A stretch of DNA of 10,142 nt. Origin: Thermoplasmata archaeon (GTDB taxonomy: Archaea; Thermoplasmatota; E2; DHVEG-1). Of this stretch, positions 5,777 through 10,142 are shown piece after piece. Made by a program: the position numbers and the translations under genes. Below the pieces are notes generated by a model. It did no database searches. It worked only from the letters and a program-made list of their open reading frames with translations, and was not told where the DNA came from. Positions within the stretch are counted from its first letter, which is position 1, and the number at the start of each line of letters is the position of its first letter. The stretch covers positions 1 through 10,142 of the forward strand of contig DAOWHD010000008.1 of NCBI GenBank assembly GCA_030641605.1, in the 5' to 3' direction.

Positions 5777-6166
5777 ATGAGAATAGCAGTACCATGTAGC
5801 AATGATGATGGACTTGAAAGCGAGATAAGCATGCATTTTGGAAGAAGCCCATACTACACATTTGTTGACATAAATGATAACAAGGTTGAAAATGTCCAAG
5901 TTATACCTGTACCGTATGCAGAACATAATGTAGGTGACTTACCAAATTTTGTTAAGGAGAACAGGGGGGAAGTGGTAATAGCCTACGGGATGGGGGGAAG
6001 AGCCGTTGATTTCTTCAACCAACTTGAAATTAAAGTAGTCACTGGGGCATATGGGAAAGTAAAAGATGCAGTTGATGCTTTTTTAAAAGGAAATATTAGG
6101 ACAGATGGGAACTGGCGGGATAAAGAAGAATTCGGCCATCATGATCATGACACCCCGTCCCATTAA
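5777..6166 (+). CDS. NifX/NifB-type iron-molybdenum cofactor-binding family protein
   Basis: A 129-residue protein of the dinitrogenase iron-molybdenum cofactor family (the fold shared by NifX, NafY and the NifB C-terminus), which binds metal-sulfur clusters. Family features are MRIAVPCSNDDGLES at the start, HFGRSPYYTFVDI (21-33), VIAYGMGGRAVDFF and VVTGAYGKVKDAVDAFLKG. The tail ends in HHDHD, a likely extra metal-binding stretch. An upstream in-frame ATG at 5747 would add MCICTKWGYK, but it lies over the palindromic site; GGGG (5766-5769) directly upstream supports 5777. Archaea without nitrogenase carry many such proteins, so nitrogen fixation is not implied. The DUF134 gene overlaps its end, an association seen widely, which suggests the pair senses or handles Fe-S or metal cofactors together. 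Confidence 0.9.
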   Translation: MRIAVPCSNDDGLESEISMHFGRSPYYTFVDINDNKVENVQVIPVPYAEHNVGDLPNFVKENRGEVVIAYGMGGRAVDFFNQLEIKVVTGAYGKVKDAVDAFLKGNIRTDGNWRDKEEFGHHDHDTPSH

Positions 6167-6431
6167 ACATCGTTGTATTGGATTCTATCCAGACATAGAA
6201 CTCTTTTCTCCCATACCAAAATGGACGGCATCTGGAACAGTTAATTTGTACGCTGATGAACTAGAGGCGCTGAGGCTGGTTGACTATGTAGGGTTGAGTC
6301 AGGAAGAGGCTTCCGAGAGGATGGGTATTTCTCGTGGGACCGTATGGAGGCTTCTCCAATCAGCTAGAAAAAAAATTATCTCGATGGTAATTGAACATAA
6401 AGAGTTGATGGTGAAAAAAACCAATCGGTGA
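6147..6431 (+). CDS. DUF134/UPF0251 DNA-binding protein
   Basis: A 94-residue helix-turn-helix protein of the UPF0251 (DUF134) family. The start matches the family N-terminus, MTPRPIKHRCIGFYPDIELF (usual form MPRPRKxRxV.F.P...F). YADELEALRLVDYVGLSQEE (33-52) followed by ASERMGISRGTVWRLLQSAR (53-72) is the conserved sigma-70-region-4-like HTH. I chose ATG 6147 because the conserved MxPRP begins there; ATG 6141 would add two residues, and earlier starts give non-family sequence. It overlaps the NifX-like gene by 20 bases in another frame, so translation is coupled. The protein is a good candidate for binding the palindrome at 5748-5761. Family members are presumed regulators; the ligand is unknown. 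Confidence 0.88.
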   Translation: MTPRPIKHRCIGFYPDIELFSPIPKWTASGTVNLYADELEALRLVDYVGLSQEEASERMGISRGTVWRLLQSARKKIISMVIEHKELMVKKTNR

Positions 6432-6688
6432 TTCTCTGATATCCTCTAATGAGGTATAGTTTAATACGTTGCGCTTTGAGGTATTTTCTGATCCATTTCT
6501 GTTTCTGTCAACAACTGTAAGGTATCTTGGTGTGGATGGCACCTGATTTTTTGTATTGTAGGAAGTCAGCTGCCTAGGACTATTTCCTTATGATGGTAAT
6601 TTTTTATCCTATAACATATGTCGAATTTCCATGGTACATACTAATGCCGACTTTTGGAACGCTGGTCTCTATCTGGCTCATCAAAAAA
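6432..6688. other. Intergenic stretch with no supported gene
   Basis: No plus-strand gene is present. On the minus strand a frame is open from about 6590 into the DUF134 gene and includes VPSTPRYLTVVDRNRNGSEN, then TSKRNVLNYTSLEDIRESP, which looks more like protein than most shadows. It has no convincing start and its end lies within the real DUF134 gene. The octamer TGAGGTAT occurs at 6450 and 6477, with the near-copy TAAGGTAT at 6518; their meaning is unclear. Confidence 0.35.
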
Positions 6689-6696
6689 TTTAAATA
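6689..6696 (+). promoter_or_regulatory. TATA box of the radical-SAM operon
   Basis: TTTAAATA preceded by an A-rich run (6683-6688, BRE-like) is the best archaeal promoter in the window. Its centre is about 25 bases before the ATG at 6717, so transcription should begin at or within a base of the start codon, giving a leaderless mRNA. An inverted repeat ATATC-ATA-GATAT (6706-6718) covers the expected start site and could be an operator. Confidence 0.65.
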
Positions 6697-6716
6697 CTAT
6701 TTGTTATATCATAGAT

Positions 6717-7196
6717 ATGAGAAATATCATATTTATGGAATTAATGGGATTTCCAAATGAGGTGATAAACGTGGATGAAGTAAAGAAAGTACAGGATAAT
6801 CTTAAAATGGTTTTGAAACACTGGGGATTTGGAGAGATATGCTCCTCCATGTATGCCGTTCTTGCGCTGTCCAATGAATCACTGACAGCTAAGGAATTGT
6901 CAGATCGTATTGGCTATGCGTATACTACTACAATCAATGCGCTTAACCATAGCATGGGGCTAGGGCATATCAAAAAAATGAGACAAGGGGGAAGATACGT
7001 TTACTACATAGACGCTGATCTGGCCGATATTATAAAAGAAAAGTTGGATCAATTCCTTGATATCTTAGAAAAAACTGAAAATTCTATCCAACAATTAGAC
7101 AAAAACCTTAAAAGAAAACTAAAAACATCACTTAAAACCGTCGATGATGCTATAAAATTCCTTAGAAACATGAAGAAAGTGAGGGCAAAATCGTGA
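6717..7196 (+). CDS. Winged-helix transcriptional regulator (GbsR/MarR/ArsR-like)
   Basis: A 159-residue DNA-binding regulator. Numbering from ATG 6717, a short N-terminal helical part is followed by VLKHWGFGEICSSMYAVLAL (32-51) and a winged helix-turn-helix at about 56-99 (LTAKELSDRIGYAYTTTINA, then LNHSMGLGHIKKM and the wing GGRYVYYID). The remainder (101-155) is a charged coiled-coil helix, probably for dimerisation. The pattern F-G-x-x-x-x-x-x-Y-x-x-L is typical of GbsR-type archaeal regulators. The start at 6717 is set by the TATA box 21 bases upstream (leaderless); an in-frame ATG at 6654 lies before that promoter and is rejected. The stop overlaps the next gene's GTG by 3 bases, so the regulator is the first gene of the radical-SAM operon and probably controls it. 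Confidence 0.82.
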   Translation: MRNIIFMELMGFPNEVINVDEVKKVQDNLKMVLKHWGFGEICSSMYAVLALSNESLTAKELSDRIGYAYTTTINALNHSMGLGHIKKMRQGGRYVYYIDADLADIIKEKLDQFLDILEKTENSIQQLDKNLKRKLKTSLKTVDDAIKFLRNMKKVRAKS

Positions 7197-8570
7197 AAAT
7201 TTTACTTGTTTCACCCCCAACAGAAAGCATCATAAAGCGCGTTATTGGCACAACCGGTCCACCGCTAGGTTTAGCATATCTTGCTTCAATGGTTAGAAAA
7301 GAGCATGATGTCAAGATTGTTGATTCTATCGCAGAGGAATTAACGCTTGAAGATTTAAAAAAACTAATTAAAAGAATTTGATGCCGATGTAGTTGGGATA
7401 ACCGCGGTAACGTCTATGATCTTAGATGCATATGAAGTAGCGAGAATAGCAAAAGAGTCAAACGAAAATGTCAAAGTTGCTTTAGGTGGACCACATGTAA
7501 CCTTTCTACCAGATAAAACATTAGAAGAGTGCAAATATGCTGACTTTATTGTCAGAGGTGAAGGAGAAAACACGTTTAAAGAGTTAATTAATGCAATTGA
7601 AAAAGGAAAAGAACTTGGGAAGGTAAAAGGATTGAGTTTCAGAGGGGATAAAACAATAAACAACCCCTCAAGAGGGTTGATAAAAAATGTAGATGATATT
7701 CCTCTGCCATCCTATGACCTGCTCCCAATGACGGAATATAAGATTGGGAAAACAGAATTTGGAACAGTAATCACTAGTAGAGGCTGCCCCCTCCACTGTA
7801 TATTCTGCTCATCTTCACTACAGTTCGGGAAAAGATGGAGAGGGCATAGTGTAGATAGAGTGTTAAGGGAACTTTCCTTACTGGAAAATAAATATGGCAA
7901 AAGGGAAATAGAATTCCTAGATGATACATTCACCTTAAATAAAACAAGGGCTATTGAAATAGCAGATAGGATAAAAAAAGAAAAAATGGATATCTCCTGG
8001 AGCGCCTCTTCAAGAGTAGACACGTTTTCCTTGGATGTTGCTAAAGCGATGAAAAAAGGAGGGGCACATACTATCTATTTTGGTCTGGAATCTGGTTCTC
8101 AAAAAACACTTGATTCCATAGGCAAGGGGATTACTCTTGAGAAATCAGAGGCATCTGTAAAAATTGCAAAAGAAACAGGGTTGCATGCTCTAGGATCCTT
8201 TGTTATCGGATTTCCTAACGAAAGCAGAGAGGATGTAAACAGAACAATAAAATTTTCAAGAAAAGTAGGTACTGATTTTGCTCAATTCACGATAGCCACT
8301 CCATATCCTGGAACAAAACTATGGTTCGATGCAGTAAAAGAAAAACTATTACTTACTATGAATTGGAGGGAGTTCACCGCATTAGCCCCGGTAATGAAAT
8401 TAAAATATTTCACATCATCACAAATAGCCAGATTGCTGCAACTAGCATATATGAAATTCTATCTACGACCAAAAATAATAATAAAGGATTTAATCAACGA
8501 TAAAGGATTTTTGTTTAAAAAGGCAGTAAACGTTCTTCTGCCATTAAATAAACCCATAGGGGGGGTATGA
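7193..8570 (+). CDS. B12-binding-domain radical SAM protein, interrupted by a one-base frameshift
   Basis: With the shift repaired, this is a 458-residue cobalamin-binding radical SAM enzyme, a class that does methyl transfer or other radical chemistry. The N-terminal part starts at GTG 7193 (GAGGG ribosome-binding site at 7181) with VKILLVSPPTES and GPPLGLAYLASMVRKEHDVK, the usual B12-domain opening. It ends prematurely at TGA 7379 after LKKLIKRI. The correct continuation is in another frame, reading KEFDADVVGITAVTS; removing one A from AAAA at 7370-7373 restores LKKLIKEFDADVVGIT. The B12 domain continues with VALGGPHVTFLPD and RGEGE. The radical SAM cluster is CPLHCIFC (codons at 7785, 7797 and 7806), then the family's FLDDTF and GLESGSQ segments. 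The part from 7416 is otherwise intact to the TGA at 8570. The break may be a sequencing error, a pseudogene or recoding. Confidence 0.85.
7370..7373 (+). other. Frameshift site in the B12 radical SAM gene
   Basis: The run AAAA within ATTAAAAGAATTTGATGC is one base too long for a continuous reading frame. Reading it as AAA keeps the family sequence ...LKKLIKEFDADVVGIT. The N-terminal frame meets TGA six bases further on. Homopolymer length error is the simplest cause. Confidence 0.75.
8559..8566 (+). promoter_or_regulatory. G-rich ribosome-binding site for the SPASM radical SAM gene
   Basis: A run of seven G plus T lies inside the last codons of the B12 radical SAM gene, 8 bases before the ATG at 8574. 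It is a strong anti-Shine-Dalgarno match and shows that the two genes are translated from one message. Confidence 0.6.
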
Positions 8571-8573
8571 TAA

Positions 8574-10001
8574 ATGAAAACTACTACTACTATTGAAATA
8601 TTAAAAGCTACAATTGGAAATCCCGCTACAAGGAAACTTGTCAGGGGAATGAGCAAGTACTGCAAGAAGGATGGCAAAAATAGAATAGAAGTGGCAGTGG
8701 AGCTTTATACAGGACGACGAAAGAATGCATGTCTTGCATGTAAAGCCACTGAAAAAATAATTGCCAAAGTCCTTAAAAAAGGAGCATCTGCATTTGGTCT
8801 CACAGATGAAGATGAATTGAAGAAAAAATTCAGTGACCCCTACTGGGCGAAAGGCTTGTCATCAACAATAAGAGGTATAGCTGAATTTGGAGTCAGAAAA
8901 CCATTTACCTCTGGTGCACCAGTCCAAGTTGTATGGGATGTCACCTATGCATGCAATCTTCATTGCAAACACTGTTATGCAACTGCTGGCAAACCATGGA
9001 AAGATGAACTCACAACAGATGAGGCAAAGCATGCTATAGATATTTTTGACAGAGCAGGGGTAACCGTCCTTGCATTCTCAGGTGGTGAACCATTAGTACG
9101 ACCAGATATAATGCAACTGATGAAATATGCAGCAGATAAGGGCATGTATATTGCAGTAGCAACAAATGGTACGCTTATCACAAAGAAAAAGGCAAAGGAG
9201 ATGAAAGAAGTAGGTGTGCAGTTCGCCCAAATAAGTCTAGATGGGATAGATGCTAAAACACATGATGCATTTAGAGGAATAAAGGGTGCATTTGACAAAA
9301 CAGTTGAAGGGATAAAAAATGTAGTCGCTGAAGGATTTTTTGTTGAGATATCCACCACTGTGACCAGATACAACTACAAACAGATCCCAGATATTGTACA
9401 GTTCAGCGAAGATTTAGGGGCAAACTGGTTCATGGCGTATAATTTTGTTCCTACTGGTAGAGGAAGAGATATATCTGAAATGGATTTATCTCCAGATGAG
9501 AGAGAAGAAGCGCTCAAAATGTTATGGAGCGAACTGAAGAGCGGAAGGAAAATAAATGTACTTTCGACTGCTCCTCAATTTGCACGGGTTGCACTCCAGC
9601 AGGAAGAGGGGGAAAATGAAAAGGTGGTACCTACTCATTTCTACAATCCAAAGTTTGCAGGACAACTTGTTAACCTAGCAGAATTCATTGGCGGATGCGG
9701 GGCAGGGCGATTCTATATGTCGATGCGTGCCAATGGTGATCTGCAGCCCTGTGTGTTCTTCCCGCTGAAGGTTGGAAATATTCTCAAAGATGATTTCGAG
9801 GGGCTGTGGAAACATAACAAAGTCCTTCAGGAATTAAGAAACAAGGATCTGCTACATGGATGCAACACGTGTGATTACCGTTATTATTGCGGTGGATGCA
9901 GAGCAAGAGCCTATGCTTATACCGGTGATTATCTTGCTCCTGACCCCGGATGCGTAAACAATAGGAAGACATATGAAAAGGTGATTGAAGAACAGAAATA
10001 G
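8574..10001 (+). CDS. Radical SAM/SPASM-domain protein
   Basis: A 475-residue radical SAM enzyme with an auxiliary-cluster SPASM domain. The N-terminal ~110 residues are a charged helical region with Cys30 and a CxxC (Cys53/Cys56). The radical SAM core follows: VVWDVTYACNLHCKHCYA with cluster ligands Cys127, Cys131 and Cys134, then FSGGEPLVRPDI (168-179), ATNGTL and ISLDGID. The C-terminal SPASM ligands are Cys375 (GGCGAGR), Cys393 (LQPCVFFP), Cys430, Cys433, Cys439, Cys442 and Cys460, with VGNILKDDFEGLW before the CNTC. The core resembles the AhbC/AhbD/NirJ/peptide-maturase group, which act on tetrapyrroles or ribosomal peptides. Length and the Cys-containing N-terminus are beyond the usual ~370 residues of AhbD, so I give no name. 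It starts 3 bases after the B12 radical SAM gene and is followed after 77 bases by a methyltransferase. Confidence 0.9.
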   Translation: MKTTTTIEILKATIGNPATRKLVRGMSKYCKKDGKNRIEVAVELYTGRRKNACLACKATEKIIAKVLKKGASAFGLTDEDELKKKFSDPYWAKGLSSTIRGIAEFGVRKPFTSGAPVQVVWDVTYACNLHCKHCYATAGKPWKDELTTDEAKHAIDIFDRAGVTVLAFSGGEPLVRPDIMQLMKYAADKGMYIAVATNGTLITKKKAKEMKEVGVQFAQISLDGIDAKTHDAFRGIKGAFDKTVEGIKNVVAEGFFVEISTTVTRYNYKQIPDIVQFSEDLGANWFMAYNFVPTGRGRDISEMDLSPDEREEALKMLWSELKSGRKINVLSTAPQFARVALQQEEGENEKVVPTHFYNPKFAGQLVNLAEFIGGCGAGRFYMSMRANGDLQPCVFFPLKVGNILKDDFEGLWKHNKVLQELRNKDLLHGCNTCDYRYYCGGCRARAYAYTGDYLAPDPGCVNNRKTYEKVIEEQK

Positions 10002-10078
10002 TTTTGACAGATGACTGGGTAATTGACACTCATGAAAAAGAATATTGTATAACACTACATCAAAAATAAGGATTAACT

Positions 10079-10142
10079 ATGGTAAGAATTGAATCGTTTG
10101 AGAAATACAGCAAGCAATATGATAAATGGTTCATAAAAAACC
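10079..10142 (+). CDS. Start of a SAM-dependent methyltransferase, partial
   Basis: Only 21 codons are inside the window: MVRIESFEKYSKQYDKWFIK and one more. The pattern FxxYxxxYDxWF is the typical first helix of UbiE/BioC-like class I methyltransferases, in front of the SAM motif that would follow. AAGG (10068-10071) lies 7 bases before the ATG. Its place directly after two radical SAM genes suggests the same pathway. The call rests on a short N-terminus only. Confidence 0.55.
   Translation, partial: MVRIESFEKYSKQYDKWFIKN

Noticed and set aside
1848..6575. Shared decamer CTGCCTAGGA near 1848 and CTGCCTAGGA near 6570 as insertion-sequence ends
   Set aside because: Ten bases only, same orientation, no flanking duplications and no transposase between them.
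6360..6590. Minus-strand frame with VPSTPRYLTVVDRNRNGSEN
   Set aside because: No usable start, no family recognised, and its end is inside the DUF134 gene; left as a note only.
8975..9373. 132-codon minus-strand open frame
   Set aside because: Antisense to the core of the SPASM radical SAM gene, whose catalytic motifs are in the plus frame.
1..10142. CRISPR array, tRNA or rRNA genes, and intact transposase genes
   Set aside because: No regularly spaced repeats, cloverleaf-like sequence, rRNA signature or transposase motif was seen on either strand.

Overview
The window is AT-rich and looks archaeal, most likely from an anaerobic euryarchaeon. The grounds are: TATA-type promoters placed about 25 bases before the start (the clearest, TTTAAATA, gives a leaderless message), a UPF0251/DUF134 regulator paired with a NifX/NifB-like protein, subunits of a group-4 hydrogenase/complex I-type membrane oxidoreductase, and many oxygen-sensitive Fe-S and B12 enzymes. 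I cannot place it more precisely. Methanogen-like, Methanofastidiosa/Theionarchaea-like and Thermococci-like lineages would all fit.

Region 1 (1-1514, minus strand): three overlapping or abutting genes encode the catalytic core of a respiratory complex, in the order small Fe-S subunit (NuoB-like), 30 kDa subunit (NuoC-like) and large subunit (NuoD-like, cut by the window edge). The small subunit has hydrogenase-style CxxC spacing, whereas the visible N-terminal motif of the large subunit has lost one of its two nickel-binding cysteines. It therefore looks like a hydrogenase-related complex rather than a hydrogenase.

Region 2 (1515-2111): no intact gene. It holds a probable broken reading frame on the minus strand (1548-1758) and an unassigned short open frame on the plus strand (1854-2015).

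Region 3 (2112-3328, plus): an MBL-fold hydrolase of the RFA-P-synthase-like family, followed by a zinc-ribbon Nudix hydrolase.

Region 4 (3330-5750, plus): an accessory-looking stretch with a small protein resembling a phage ABA-sandwich protein, an unrecognised lysine-rich protein, a small basic protein resembling the C-terminus of replication initiators with decayed sequence in front of it, and a class I SAM methyltransferase followed by coding-like debris.

Region 5 (5735-6431, plus): a NifX/NifB-type iron-sulfur/metal-cofactor protein and an overlapping DUF134 DNA-binding protein, behind a TATA box and a perfect 14-bp palindrome that is a good operator candidate.

Region 6 (6689 to the window end, plus): a leaderless winged-helix regulator, a B12-binding radical SAM enzyme with a one-base frameshift near its N-terminus, a SPASM radical SAM enzyme, and the beginning of a SAM methyltransferase. 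The first three genes are tightly spaced and the fourth follows after 77 bases. Together they look like a dedicated, self-regulated pathway of radical and methyl-transfer chemistry on an unknown substrate. This is the most interesting functional unit in the window. No tRNA, rRNA, CRISPR array or intact insertion sequence was seen.
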